Source of the DNA: Sulfurospirillum deleyianum DSM 6946 | GTDB lineage: Bacteria; Campylobacterota; Campylobacteria; Campylobacterales; Sulfurospirillaceae | Length of the DNA: 64,000 nucleotides | Assembly (NCBI RefSeq): GCF_000024885.1 | Contig: NC_013512.1 | Span: forward strand, 744,001-808,000 | Direction of reading: 5' to 3' | In this document: positions 36,463 through 46,840 of the stretch, piece by piece | How the letters are laid out: every line of letters starts with the position of its first letter | Numbering within the stretch: position 1 is the first letter of the stretch | Translations under genes and position numbers: made by a program | Notes under the pieces: generated by a model | What the model was told of the DNA's origin: nothing | The model's input: the letters and a program-made list of their open reading frames with translations, nothing else | Database searches by the model: none

Positions 36463-37662
36463 TTAATACAAAAACCCAAATAACCAAAGAGGAATTTTCT
36501 TAGAATTTTCCGTTGAATCCGTATCTATAACTAAATATGAGTTAGGAATATCTTTGATTTGATTAAAACTCTTACTCTCACCACCCACTTCAAAGGTATA
36601 GGCATTATCCACTAAAAAATCTCCATTATTAGCCACTTCAATCTTATGGATATGATACAGTTGAGAGACAAAAAAAGTTTCTCGAATAGTGCCTATTTTG
36701 GATTCAGTGCCAAAAGTATAGAAAATATTGGTGTTATTAAGATAAAGCTTTTCAGGCTTACTAAGCTTACTAATGCCTTTTTTACTACTTGTCACCATGT
36801 TGAGCAATCCACCAAGTTGGAGATGGTGAAGATAAGCATACAAGGTATTGCGGCTTACTTCAATGGCTGCCGCAATTTTAGTAATGTTCAGCTCAAACGG
36901 TTCGGATTCACTAATGATAAGAAGCAACTTTTTAAGTTTATGGGTAAAGTTAGGTTTTACCAATCCAAAATTGACCAAATCAATATCAATGGTTTGGTTA
37001 ATCACTGCATTGAGATGTCTTAGGTATTGATTGGTATCTTTAAAATAGAAAGGATAATATCCAAAAGTTAAATATTCATTGAAAAATTCTAAGGGCAGAA
37101 ATTGTTTTTCAAGGGTATTTACAATAGCCACATTGTTTTCTAAAAGTTCGTGTAATGTGTATTTTGGAAGTGTGATGGTATGCTTTAACTCTAAAAACTC
37201 ACGATAGGATAAACCATTCATCGTATAAAGCACCACACGCCTACTTAAATCTGCTTGTGAATTATAAATCGATGTGGCACATGAGCCTGTAAAAATGACG
37301 TGAAATTTGGGGTAAAAATCATAAATGGCTTTTAAATCCAAAGAAAAATTTGTGTATTTGTGAATCTCATCAATGATTAAGTGCGTTCCACCAATCTTCA
37401 CAAATTCTTCTGCTAATTCTATGAGCTTAATATCGATGTTGGTGGGATAGTCATATGAAAAATACAAAGACTTGTAAGGCTCATTTGTCTCTTTAAGGGT
37501 TTGAGTATATTGTAAAAGAAGCGTTGTTTTTCCAACACCACGGGCGCCTACAATGCCTATCATTTGAGAAGAAAAGTCTATGGCATCATACAAGTAGCGT
37601 TTATAAGAGCTTGCAAGCTCATTTAAGATTCTTTTTTCAAGTTTTCGTATATTGTCTAACAT
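36463..37662 (-). CDS. AAA+ ATPase with DUF4143-type C-terminus
   Basis: 399 residues. Walker A GIVGARGVGKTT (about 36-47), Walker B HLIIDEIHKY (about 93-102), sensor VIFTGSCATSIY; C-terminal winged helix (ITKIAAAIEVSRNTLYAYLHHLQLGGLL) and nuclease-like end as in AAA_14/DUF4143 proteins. These widespread proteins have no settled function and are often in islands. The next gene starts 18 bp after its stop. Confidence 0.8.
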   Translation of the reverse strand: MLDNIRKLEKRILNELASSYKRYLYDAIDFSSQMIGIVGARGVGKTTLLLQYTQTLKETNEPYKSLYFSYDYPTNIDIKLIELAEEFVKIGGTHLIIDEIHKYTNFSLDLKAIYDFYPKFHVIFTGSCATSIYNSQADLSRRVVLYTMNGLSYREFLELKHTITLPKYTLHELLENNVAIVNTLEKQFLPLEFFNEYLTFGYYPFYFKDTNQYLRHLNAVINQTIDIDLVNFGLVKPNFTHKLKKLLLIISESEPFELNITKIAAAIEVSRNTLYAYLHHLQLGGLLNMVTSSKKGISKLSKPEKLYLNNTNIFYTFGTESKIGTIRETFFVSQLYHIHKIEVANNGDFLVDNAYTFEVGGESKSFNQIKDIPNSYLVIDTDSTENSKKIPLWLFGFLY

Positions 37663-37728
37663 ATTAAATCCATTTTGTTAATTTAGAATTAACATTATAG
37701 TATATTTTTGTTTATTTTATATAAATAT

Positions 37729-38025
37729 TTAATCGTATAAATTCTCAACTGCTTTATTCATGGTAGAATCAGCCATTTTTGAATAGCGCAAACTTGTCTC
37801 AATAGAGCGATGGTTTAAAAGATGGCGCACTGTATTGAGCTCAGCACCATTATTTAAAACCGTTGTAGCAAAGGTATGCCTTAATGAGTGCTGCACAACT
37901 TTTTGTTTTCTATCTATCTTAGAGTTTTTATTAAAAAGGAGATTGAGTGCTTTTTGAAGATGTCTTGCATAGGTGTTTTTATGTGATTCAAATAGAGGTT
38001 TTTCTGTATCATTAATGTCGTGTCA
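37729..38025 (-). pseudogene. C-terminal fragment of a XerD-like tyrosine recombinase
   Basis: Minus-strand frame: KQKVVQHSLRHTFATTVLNNGAELNTVRHLLNHRSIETSLRYSKM..ENLYD, stop. HSLRHTFAT (HxxR box), LLNHRSIETSLRY (second His and Tyr nucleophile). The N-terminus is replaced by the truncated IS982 copy. Confidence 0.75.
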
Positions 38026-38592
38026 GACATAACCCTTATCTCCAATACCTGTTGCATTTTGTGGAAGTGTAGGAATAAGTTTATAAGCCACGTTAATATC
38101 AGAGACTTTTCCAAAAGAGATATAGCAACTCACGGGTTCTTTAGACGTTGTCGCTATCATATGCACTTTGAAGCCATAAAAGTATCGCTTCTTTGAAGCG
38201 TTATAGCCTTTTAAATCCGTATGACGCATCAATTGGCACTGTGTTTCTCTTTGGAGTTGACATAACTCTACAGGGAAAGAATCAATGGCATAAATTTGTG
38301 AAGGGTGTATGGTTGAAAAAAGCCCAGATAAATAGCCAAATACTGTTTCAATCACATAATGTAAATCATTGATTCTTCGAATAAACCTTGAATAATCAAT
38401 AGGATAGAAGAGTTTCGATGAATTTAAATACAGATGTGCTTTACGGTAATTTCCATTAAAATCACTTACCGCTAAATACGCCATAGTGAGTATCTCAGCA
38501 TTGGTAATTTTAGCACGCACATCATTTTTCACATTTAAGCCTTTTAACATTTCATCAATTAAACAATAGGTTGCTATAATTTTATGTTCCAT
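38023..38592 (-). pseudogene. Truncated IS982 transposase
   Basis: From MEHKIIATYCLIDEMLKGLN to IGDKGYV, where homology to copy 1 stops at the junction with the recombinase fragment. It retains two of three DDE regions. This copy has the frame intact across the site where copy 1 is shifted. Confidence 0.8.
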
Positions 38593-38678
38593 TGGAAGTC
38601 CCTTCTGCCACGAAGTTTTCCAATGGAATAACCAACTTTCGTTCCACATTTGTTCGTTTTTAACTAGCAATTTGGGTT
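38026..38678 (-). mobile_element. IS982-family insertion sequence, copy 2, 3'-truncated
   Basis: Right end AACTAGCAATTTGGGTT (38662-38678) matches copy 1 with one change; the other end is missing. Confidence 0.8.
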
Positions 38679-38865
38679 AACCTTTTTTATTTTGGCGCTC
38701 TTTGGCGTAAACATCCACTCTTGCAAAGAAGCGTTTTTTAAACAGAGCAATCTTTTCAAAAGAAGGCAATTGGTAAAACGTCAACTCTTTTTTTAAAGTC
38801 TCAATGGAAGCTTCAATAAGGCGTTTTTGTGCCATTAATTCCTTGAGCTTGAGATGTTGATTCAA
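38677..38865 (-). pseudogene. N-terminal fragment resembling TOTE-conflict-system primase/helicase proteins
   Basis: 62 residues: a coiled-coil opening (LKLKELMAQKRLIEASIETLKKELTF), then SFEKIALFKKRFFARVDVYAKERQNKKG, after which the stop lies in the IS982 end. TOTE archaeo-eukaryotic-primase proteins begin with a similar EKIALFRSLFRGREDVYARRW string. So the IS982 may have cut off a large defence-type gene. Assignment rests on one motif; start is a TTG. Confidence 0.4.
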
Positions 38866-38934
38866 GAAAAAACCTACAATGCCATAAACGCTTTTGCGCA
38901 GTCAACAACGATACGCTTCTTCGCTGGATAAGTG

Positions 38935-39798
38935 TCAAAGAGCTTTTGTTGTTGTATCGAGCCATTTCAACACTTCTGCATTGGCATTTTCCAGTGTTAA
39001 TGTGTAATGCTTCATAGAGAGTCGCACACGCAATCCATTATGAAAGTTATACCGCAGATAGTGGTTAAATCTCTCCACTTTTCCTTTGGTCTTAGCACGA
39101 TATGGTTTGCAGACTTTAATGCTAAAACGACAATGTTTGGCAAAGTCTTCAAAGAGTGGATTGAGTTTATGTTTGCCTCTACCATAGCTATTACGTCCTA
39201 AAATGACGGTTCGCATATTGTCATACAAACATTCCATTGGAACACCTCCAAAGTAGTTAAAAGCGTTCATATGGCATCCAATGAGTGTCTCAATCTTCTC
39301 ATTATTAACATACTCAACATACGAAGCTCTAGAATATCCCATTGTTGCCACAAATGCAGAGAGATTATCTTTAGGAAACTCAATCCAATCGACTTGCATC
39401 TGTTGGGATGGTTTGGTTTCAAAGCGAATAATAGGTTCATCTGATTTGGCTCGACTTCTTAACTCATATCTTTGGATCACTTGTTGTAACCAACGCAAAC
39501 TTCCATCATAGCCTAGCTTCTTAATCTCTTCATAAATCACGGTTAATGGGATTTCACTTTTCGTTTGCTCTGACATCTCTAGCATCTTTGCAATATGGGG
39601 TAAATAGGGATCAACACTATTAATCACGGGAGGTCGATTGATATGAGGAACATAATCATCAGGAAGATTGGCATAACGCCTTACAGTATCTCTTGATATA
39701 CCTAGCTTTCGTGCAATGGCACTTTTACTCAATCCCTCAGCTAAAAACTTCTTTATCATTTTAATTTCACCTTTTTTTAACACCAAACTCCTTTCCAT
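38935..39798 (-). pseudogene. Second, truncated IS21-family istA
   Basis: 287 residues: HTH (GLSKSAIARKLGISRDTVRRY), then MQVDWIEFP, CLYDNMRTVILGR and CKPYRAKTKGKVERFNHYLRYNF of the DDE core. It ends after LKWLDTTTKAL whereas IstA usually continues for 100 or more residues; no istB follows. Different subgroup from the 33.8 kb copy. Confidence 0.75.
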
Positions 39799-40004
39799 GA
39801 AATCTGAAAATGGAGTTTAACCAATCTAACTTGGTTTCTTAAGGTTTTAAATCAAAATGCAACTCTTAAATTACATTTTCAACTGACGAGTTTAGCACTT
39901 CGTCTGACAATAGGTGATTTAAATGCATTTCTCATGTTTACTAATGCCATGTATAATTTCATCAAATGAAAATATGCGTGTGTGACAGAAAAGGAGAATA
40001 TACA

Positions 40005-40499
40005 ATGGCTTTAAGGATAACAAACTTTATTAAAGGTATAAGTGGCATTGTGTTAATGGGCGCAATCACACTTCATGCAGAAGAAATTGGCTCAGTTGAT
40101 ACTGCTTTTGTGTTGGTTGGTGCCAATCACAAAATCGTCGTTGAAGCATTTGACGATCCGAAAATACCAGGGGTCTCTTGCCATTTATCACGGGCTAAGA
40201 CAGGGGGAATGAAAGGGACATTTGGAATTGCGGAAGATACGGCAGATGCGTCTATTGCTTGTCGCCAAACGGGAATAATTCATTTGCCTCAAGATGTTCA
40301 ATCTAAAAAAAAGGATGGGGAGCGGGTTTTTAAAGAATCAACCTCTTTTTTGTTCAAACACATTCAAGTTGTTCGTTTTTATGATGCGAAACGTCATACC
40401 CTTGTGTATTTAACCTACTCAGATAAGCTCATTGATGGCTCGCCCAAAAATGCAATTTCAACGGTTCAGATTTCGAATGCACTTTTTTCGTCTAAATGA
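40005..40499 (+). CDS. creA: CreA family periplasmic protein
   Basis: 164 residues from ATG 40005 (AAGGAG eight bases upstream). Signal peptide (IKGISGIVLMGAITLHAEE), then EIGSVDTAFVLVGANHKIVVEAFDDPKIPGVSCHLSRAKTGG, the CreA family signature. Function not established in any species. First gene after the accessory region. Confidence 0.88.
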   Translation: MALRITNFIKGISGIVLMGAITLHAEEIGSVDTAFVLVGANHKIVVEAFDDPKIPGVSCHLSRAKTGGMKGTFGIAEDTADASIACRQTGIIHLPQDVQSKKKDGERVFKESTSFLFKHIQVVRFYDAKRHTLVYLTYSDKLIDGSPKNAISTVQISNALFSSK

Positions 40500-40728
40500 A
40501 ACGGATAAATCGTAGATAGCATCGTATATTCTCCTCAAATATCCTGATGAAATCTTTACATGTAGAACAATAAAGCCTCTTTTTTATCTATCAAAAAGTG
40601 TTATCGTTTCGTTTTGATTCACTTAACTTTTGAAATACATATTATTTGATTACTCTTTATAGAGAATGTGTTACAATGAGAGGAATATGAGTTTGTTCTT
40701 GTATTAGATCAACCAAAAGGAGGAGATT

Positions 40729-42051
40729 ATGCGTCTCTCAAAGATAGTGTCAGTGGTATTGGTTGGGCTCCCTATTGCTGCTTTTTCATTAACTTTAGAA
40801 GAAGGGGTTCAATCTATTCTTTCTTCCAATCCAACGTTCAAAGAGAGTGTTGAAACTTACCGTGGCGTACTCAAAGAGTATAACATAGCAGAAAACGGTT
40901 ATTTTCCAACGCTTGATTTAGTGGGTTCATACGGTTATGAAAAAGTCAAAACATCAACGGGTATTGATAATGATGGCTTGATGGATGAAACCTCGCTGGT
41001 TTTAAACCAAAATCTTTTTAATGGTTTTGCCACAGAAAATACCATTCATCAGCAAAAAAGTAGACTTGATGCGGCGGCATTTGGGGTTGCGGAGAGAGCT
41101 GATAGAACGATTTTATCGTTTGTGAATGCGTATATTATGCTCTTAAAACACAAAGATTTATTGGTTTTAGCGCAAGAAAATGTCAAAACGCATGAGGCGA
41201 TTTATAAGCAAATTAAAGAGCGTTCCGATGCGGGATTTGGGCGTTTATCTGAAACGCAACAAGCAGGGAGTCGTTATACTTTAGCGCAGTCTAACCTCAT
41301 TGCACAGGAAAATAATTACAGAGATGCGATTTCTACCTTTGAAAAATTGTATGGAAAACGTGTTGAAGCGGATGAGTTGGCAAAGCCTATTTTTAATGCA
41401 ACTGTTCCTGCAAACTTTGATCTTATTAAAGAAAAAAGCTTTACATGTAACCCGTCTATCAAAGTCCAACAATCCAATATTCGCCTAGCTGATGCCTTAC
41501 ATGAAGGCAGTAAAGCAGCGTTTTACCCGAAAGTGGATTTGGAACTTGCGGGTACGGTTGAGCATGATACGGATGGCATTGATGGTAGAGATGAGACCTA
41601 TTCTGCACTGCTTAAATTTCGATATAACCTCTATAATAAAGGCGCAGACCTCTTAAACAAAGAGAAGTATGCGGTTTTGATGCTCAAAGAAAAAGAGACT
41701 CTAGCCAATCTTCAAAGAGGTTTGATGGAGAGTGTCACCTTCTCATGGGAGAGTTACAGCTCCACACAAAAAAGAATCGCTTTACTCAAAGAACATAGAG
41801 ATTTTAGTCAGCAAACACTCAACTCTTATCAGCAAGAGTTTGCCATTGGAAAGCGTGATTTGATCAATATGCTCGATGCTGAGGGTGAGTACTACTCTGC
41901 ACGTCAAGCGTTGGTTGAAGCGGAAGCGACTTTTGCTTATGCGCAGTATCGTCTCTTAGACAACATGGGTGTTTTGACAGAGTATTTTTATGATGATTTT
42001 GGCAAAACGTATCATGTCCCTGTTTGTTCACATAAAAGTACTTCTTTTTAG
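40729..42051 (+). CDS. lapE: TolC-family outer-membrane channel of type I secretion (LapE-like)
   Basis: 440 residues with a signal peptide (VVLVGLPIAAFSLTLEEGVQ). Two repeated helical halves (LLVLAQENVKTHEAIYKQIKERSDAGFGRLSETQQAGSRY; QQTLNSYQQEFAIGKRDLINMLDAEGEYYSARQALVEAEATFAYAQYRLL) are the TolC fold. Should export the adhesins with the ABC/HlyD pair below. AAGGAGGAG precedes ATG 40729. 25 bp before lapG. Confidence 0.9.
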   Translation: MRLSKIVSVVLVGLPIAAFSLTLEEGVQSILSSNPTFKESVETYRGVLKEYNIAENGYFPTLDLVGSYGYEKVKTSTGIDNDGLMDETSLVLNQNLFNGFATENTIHQQKSRLDAAAFGVAERADRTILSFVNAYIMLLKHKDLLVLAQENVKTHEAIYKQIKERSDAGFGRLSETQQAGSRYTLAQSNLIAQENNYRDAISTFEKLYGKRVEADELAKPIFNATVPANFDLIKEKSFTCNPSIKVQQSNIRLADALHEGSKAAFYPKVDLELAGTVEHDTDGIDGRDETYSALLKFRYNLYNKGADLLNKEKYAVLMLKEKETLANLQRGLMESVTFSWESYSSTQKRIALLKEHRDFSQQTLNSYQQEFAIGKRDLINMLDAEGEYYSARQALVEAEATFAYAQYRLLDNMGVLTEYFYDDFGKTYHVPVCSHKSTSF

Positions 42052-42076
42052 AACCGTGGCATAAAGCGGGGCAAAG

Positions 42077-42718
42077 ATGTGTAAAAAATTTTTCGTTCTG
42101 ATTGCGCTGGTTGTTTTAACACTCAGTTGCAATCAGGCGTTTTTTACACAAGAAGTGTTGCAAAAAGTTGAAGCAAAATATGGGCTCTACGCCAAAAGAA
42201 GGGTTGAATCACTCAATACACTTCTTGCGTCACTGCAAGGGAGTAGTGAAGGCGAAAAACTTGAAAAAGTCAATGCCTTTTTCAATCAAATGCAATTTGT
42301 CTCAGATCAAATGTTGTGGAAACAAAAAGATTATTGGGCGACACGGATGGAGTTTTTAGGTAAAGGAGCGGGGGATTGTGAAGATTTTGTGATTGCAAAA
42401 TACTTTACCCTCAAACAATTAGGTGTTCCGACCACCAAACTCTTTTTTACCTATGTTAAAGCGGTGAAATTTCAACAAGCACACATGGTTTTAACATATT
42501 ATGAGACTCCAAAATCCGTTCCCTTGGTTTTAGACAATATTAATTTTCAGATTTTGCATGCTACCAAACGTAAAGATTTGATTCCGGTGTACAGTTTCAA
42601 CGGTGATGCGCTTTATCTTGCAAAACAGCAAGGTTTAGGGCAGATTGTTCCTTCTGGGATGCAAAAAAACAAAAAATGGTTTGAGTTAGTCGATAAGATT
42701 AGGAGAGAAGAGTTATGA
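42077..42718 (+). CDS. lapG: LapG-type periplasmic cysteine protease (transglutaminase-like)
   Basis: 213 residues, hydrophobic leader, then a BTLCP domain. Catalytic triad Cys101 (GAGDCEDF), His136 (QQAHMVL) and Asp153 (VLDNIN) is complete. In Pseudomonas LapG cuts the N-terminal retention module of LapA at a TAAG di-alanine site when c-di-GMP falls, releasing the adhesin. Both adhesins downstream have TAAG. Overlaps lapD by 4 bp (ATGA). Confidence 0.92.
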   Translation: MCKKFFVLIALVVLTLSCNQAFFTQEVLQKVEAKYGLYAKRRVESLNTLLASLQGSSEGEKLEKVNAFFNQMQFVSDQMLWKQKDYWATRMEFLGKGAGDCEDFVIAKYFTLKQLGVPTTKLFFTYVKAVKFQQAHMVLTYYETPKSVPLVLDNINFQILHATKRKDLIPVYSFNGDALYLAKQQGLGQIVPSGMQKNKKWFELVDKIRREEL

Positions 42719-44679
42719 CACTTTTTAAACAGATAATCATTGTTTTATCCATATTTCAAACGCTTATTTTTGGTGCGGTGATGTGGTTTAACTTCAGCAG
42801 TTCTAATGAATACGTCACAGAACAAGCCTATACCGATGCGCTTCATACCGCAAATTCTCTAGGGCTTTCTATTAGTTCTGTTGCTTCGCTAGAAGACGTT
42901 TCCATGGCTGAAACAATGATTAATTCAGTATTTGACAGTGGTTATTATGAGAAAATCCTCCTTGAAGATATGGAAAAAAATGTTTTGGTTTCCAAAGAAC
43001 AATCCGTTATCGTTGCGGATGTTCCTGCGTGGTTTGTTGATTATATTAACGTCAATGTGCCTGTTGCTAGTTCTCAGATTATGCTCGGATGGACGCCTTA
43101 TGGCATGTTACATGTAAAGTTAAACAGTGGTCATGCATATCGTCAGCTTTGGACAATTTTTAAAGATGTTTTAGCCGTATTTGTGGGTGTTTCGCTTTTA
43201 GGTGTGGTGTGTTTACATTTTATTTTACGTCTTATTCTTCAGCCTTTAACGAGGGTCAAAGAGCAAGCAGAAGCAATTTTGGAGAATGACTTTATCTTTC
43301 AAAAAAACATCCCCTTTACCCAAGAACTCAAAAATGTTGTTTTTGCGATGAACAGTATGGTGAGAAAAGTCAAAGAAATTTTTGAAAAAGAGGCAGAGGC
43401 GGTTAAGCGCTATCATGAGCTTTTGTATTATGATGCTATTACACATCTTTATAATCGTCGTTATCTTACCCTAAAACTCAATGAATACTTAAGCAGTGAA
43501 TCCAAAGAGGCGCAAGGGGCGCTTATACTTATCTCGTTAAATGATTATGAGGGCATGAAAGCACATTTAGGATATGCCCAAAGTGAGGCGTGTATCAAAG
43601 CTATCGCAGAAGCGATTCAAACTATCACAGAGGCGTATAAGGCTTCGGTGTGTGCAAAACTGAACGAGACTGATTTTGCGATTTTAGTACCTTTGTCCTC
43701 TCTTGAACTTCCTTTGCCGCTTTGTGAAGAGATAGCAACAGCGATCAAAGCAGTCATGCAACAAGGTTATGGCTTAGATGAAAAAGAGTATTTTACTACG
43801 ATAGGGTATGCGCACTACACCCAAAAAATTGAGCCAAAAGAACTTTTTTCAAAGGCAGATTTTGCGCTCAGTGCCTCCAAAGCCAAAGGGGCTTTTTCCA
43901 TCCACCATTTTGAAGAGACGAATGGCGAAGTACCATTGATTCTGGGAAAAGAGGCGTGGTTGCATGAGCTTAAAGCAGCCATGGAATCAAAGCGTTTTAA
44001 ACTGGCACATCAAGAGGTTGTGCGTCTGGATAATGTGGAAGATATCTTTCACAGTGAGCTTTTTGTGCGCCTTGAAGATCAGCACCAGCATATTCACCAT
44101 GCGGGGTATTTTATGCCTATGGTGATGGATGTGAAATTGGGGGCGCAACTTGATCATTATGTGATTGAGCGTAGCCTTGAGCTTTTAGAAGAAAAACGTT
44201 TTACATGTAAAGCGTTGTGTATCAATTTAGGGAAAGATATTTTTCTGCAAAGCAACGAGTGGACATGGCTGGAAAATGCGGTTATGAAGTTTAAAAAAGT
44301 AGGGATGTCAAAGCTTTACTTTGAGATTGCGTGTGGGATGGATGTTCCCATTGAGCTTTTGGTGAAGTTTTCAAAATATATCCGTAGCTTTGGGTATGGG
44401 TTGGGAATGGATAATGTGGTGGTGACCAAAGAGGGGCTCGAAGCGATTGCGCAGATCAATCCTGCGTATATTAAAATCCACGCTTCGTATATGATTGACC
44501 TTTTTGGTGAGAGTGGGTTGGAGACGCCTCATCGTTCTTTAGGCATTATTGCGGATAGTATGGATATTAAGATTATTGCGACCAATGTTGAAACGCTTGA
44601 ACAAAAAGAGAAACTCGAAAAAATAGGCATACATTATATTCAAGGCAGTTTGATTGCTGAACCCAAAATGATAGGATGA
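42715..44679 (+). CDS. lapD: LapD-type c-di-GMP receptor with degenerate GGDEF and EAL domains
   Basis: 654 residues. Membrane segment 1 (about 5-25), periplasmic LapD_MoxY-like domain, membrane segment 2 (about 150-172), HAMP (about 172-225), GGDEF-like domain in which the signature is LNETDF, EAL-like domain in which EAL is ELF (HSELFVRLE) and DDFGTG is replaced (GLGMDNVVV). Both enzymatic sites are therefore lost, as in LapD, which binds c-di-GMP and holds LapG away from the adhesin. Overlaps the ABC gene by 4 bp. Confidence 0.88.
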   Translation: MTLFKQIIIVLSIFQTLIFGAVMWFNFSSSNEYVTEQAYTDALHTANSLGLSISSVASLEDVSMAETMINSVFDSGYYEKILLEDMEKNVLVSKEQSVIVADVPAWFVDYINVNVPVASSQIMLGWTPYGMLHVKLNSGHAYRQLWTIFKDVLAVFVGVSLLGVVCLHFILRLILQPLTRVKEQAEAILENDFIFQKNIPFTQELKNVVFAMNSMVRKVKEIFEKEAEAVKRYHELLYYDAITHLYNRRYLTLKLNEYLSSESKEAQGALILISLNDYEGMKAHLGYAQSEACIKAIAEAIQTITEAYKASVCAKLNETDFAILVPLSSLELPLPLCEEIATAIKAVMQQGYGLDEKEYFTTIGYAHYTQKIEPKELFSKADFALSASKAKGAFSIHHFEETNGEVPLILGKEAWLHELKAAMESKRFKLAHQEVVRLDNVEDIFHSELFVRLEDQHQHIHHAGYFMPMVMDVKLGAQLDHYVIERSLELLEEKRFTCKALCINLGKDIFLQSNEWTWLENAVMKFKKVGMSKLYFEIACGMDVPIELLVKFSKYIRSFGYGLGMDNVVVTKEGLEAIAQINPAYIKIHASYMIDLFGESGLETPHRSLGIIADSMDIKIIATNVETLEQKEKLEKIGIHYIQGSLIAEPKMIG

Positions 44680-46838
44680 GAATGGAACCAGAAATCGCAA
44701 AAGAGTACGCAAAAGATCCTTTGTTATCGTGCTTAGTCCTTTTTACAAAGCTTTACAATGTTCCTTATAGTGCTGAAGCACTCGTGGCGGGTTTGCCCAT
44801 TGAAAAAGGGGTTAATTCTGTGGAGCTTTTTTCCATAAAAGGGGGCTCAAAATCCCTTTTCTCTCGTGCGGCACAACGTGCGGGATTTGTTTCGAAATTG
44901 GTTCAAAAAGAGTTGGATGAACTCTCTTCTTTGGTGTTGCCTTGTATTTTAGTGCTTAAAAACCGCTCAGCATGTATTTTGGAGCGTTTTGATGAGACGC
45001 ATACAAAAGCGAAGATTATTCACCCTGACATTACAGAGGGTGAGGATTGGGTTGAGATAGCCACTCTTGAAAAAGAGTATATGGGGTTTTGCTTTTTGCT
45101 CAAGAAAGAGTTTGCCTTTGATAGCCCTCGGGAACGTCTTTTAAATAACACAGGAACCAGCTGGTTTTGGGGTACGCTCAATCGCTCAAAGCAAATTTAC
45201 ATGGATGTGATTATTGCATCTTTTTTAATCAACCTCTTTATTTTGGCAAGTCCCTTATTTACGATGAACGTTTATGATAGAGTGATTCCTAACAATGCCA
45301 TAGAAACACTCTGGGTTTTAGCCCTTGGGGTGTTTATTGTCTATCTTTTGGATATTGTTTTAAAGTTTACACGCTCGTACTTTTTAGAAATCGCAGGAAA
45401 AAAGAGCGATGTGATTATGTCTTCTATTTTGTTTGAAAAAGTGATGGATTTGAAGATGGCGGCACGTCCAAAATCGGTCGGTGCCTTTGCCAATAACCTG
45501 AAAGATTTTGATGCGATTCGCAACTTTTTTACCTCTTCGACCTTAGCGGCACTCATTGACCTTCCTTTTGCATTGATTTTTTTAGGGATGGTCTATTTTA
45601 TTGCGGGATATATGGTTTTAGTGCCGATTGTTTTGATGATTTTTATTTTGCTTTATACGCTGAGTGTGAAAAATGCTTTAACGCAAAGTATTGAGAGCAC
45701 TTACCATGCCTCAGCAGTCAAAAATGGCATTTTGATTGAGAGTTTAACGCTCTTAGAGACCATTAAAGCCTTTAGTGCAGGAGGTCATGCTCAATGGAAA
45801 TGGGAAGAAGCCACAGGAGAGATTGCCAATCGTGGTTTAAAAGCTAAGATTTTATCGAGCTCTATTACAACGGTTACCTCATTTTTGATTCAGTTAGATT
45901 CTGTGGTGGTGGTGCTTTTGGGTGTGTATATGATTAAAGAGGTAGAGTTAACGATGGGTGGGCTTATTGCGGCGATTATCCTCTCTTCACGCGCGATTGC
46001 GCCGATGGCACAAGTGGCTGCACTGATTGCCAACTACGAACAAGCCAAAACGGCGTATAAGGCTTTAGATGACATTATGAAATTGCCTGTGGAGCGACCT
46101 GAAGGGAAGCGCTTTGTCCGTCGTGAAAAACTTTTGGGTACGATAGAGTTTAAAAATGTCACATTTGCGTATCCTGAAGCGCAAAAAAATTCCTTAGAAG
46201 GGGTCTCTTTTAAAATTAACGTAGGGGAAAAAGTAGCGATTTTAGGACGCAATGGCTCAGGAAAAACCACGATAGAAAAGCTTATTTTAGGGCTTTACGC
46301 ACCTGCTGAAGGGTCTGTGTTGATTGATGGGATTGATATCAATCAGATTGATCCTGTGGATTTGCGTAAAAATATAGGTTATGTTCCTCAAGATGTCATT
46401 TTGTTTCAAGGAACTGTTAAAGAAAATATCATTTATAAAGCTCCTTATGTCGATGATGAGGCTATTTTAAGGGCGGCACAAGTAGGGGGTGTTAATGAGT
46501 TTGTTAATAGCCATCCTCTAGGCTTTGATATGCCTATCTTAGAGCGGGGCGAAGGGCTTTCTTTAGGGCAAAGACAAAGTATTGCCATTGCAAGAGCTTT
46601 TTTGCTCGATGCGCCTATTCTTTTACTCGATGAGCCAACCAATTCACTGGACAATACGGCTGAAAATCACACGAAGAAACTTCTTAAAGAGCATATTGAA
46701 GGTAAAACAACGCTTTTAATTACGCATAAAATATCTCTTTTAGAGATTGTGGATCGTTTGATTGTGGTTGATAATGGACGTATTGTGATGGATGGTAAAA
46801 AAGAAGATGTACTCGCAAAATTAAATGGAACGAGATAA
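44676..46838 (+). CDS. lapB: Type I secretion ABC transporter/ATPase (LapB-like)
   Basis: 720 residues. N-terminal C39-like domain without catalytic Cys (about 1-150), six-helix membrane domain (about 165-440), ATPase domain with Walker A LGRNGSGKTT (about 525), signature LSLGQRQ, Walker B ILLLDEPTNSLD. Exports RTX adhesins in one step through HlyD and TolC partners. Followed by the HlyD gene after 2 bp. Confidence 0.9.
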   Translation: MRMEPEIAKEYAKDPLLSCLVLFTKLYNVPYSAEALVAGLPIEKGVNSVELFSIKGGSKSLFSRAAQRAGFVSKLVQKELDELSSLVLPCILVLKNRSACILERFDETHTKAKIIHPDITEGEDWVEIATLEKEYMGFCFLLKKEFAFDSPRERLLNNTGTSWFWGTLNRSKQIYMDVIIASFLINLFILASPLFTMNVYDRVIPNNAIETLWVLALGVFIVYLLDIVLKFTRSYFLEIAGKKSDVIMSSILFEKVMDLKMAARPKSVGAFANNLKDFDAIRNFFTSSTLAALIDLPFALIFLGMVYFIAGYMVLVPIVLMIFILLYTLSVKNALTQSIESTYHASAVKNGILIESLTLLETIKAFSAGGHAQWKWEEATGEIANRGLKAKILSSSITTVTSFLIQLDSVVVVLLGVYMIKEVELTMGGLIAAIILSSRAIAPMAQVAALIANYEQAKTAYKALDDIMKLPVERPEGKRFVRREKLLGTIEFKNVTFAYPEAQKNSLEGVSFKINVGEKVAILGRNGSGKTTIEKLILGLYAPAEGSVLIDGIDINQIDPVDLRKNIGYVPQDVILFQGTVKENIIYKAPYVDDEAILRAAQVGGVNEFVNSHPLGFDMPILERGEGLSLGQRQSIAIARAFLLDAPILLLDEPTNSLDNTAENHTKKLLKEHIEGKTTLLITHKISLLEIVDRLIVVDNGRIVMDGKKEDVLAKLNGTR

Positions 46839-46840
46839 TC

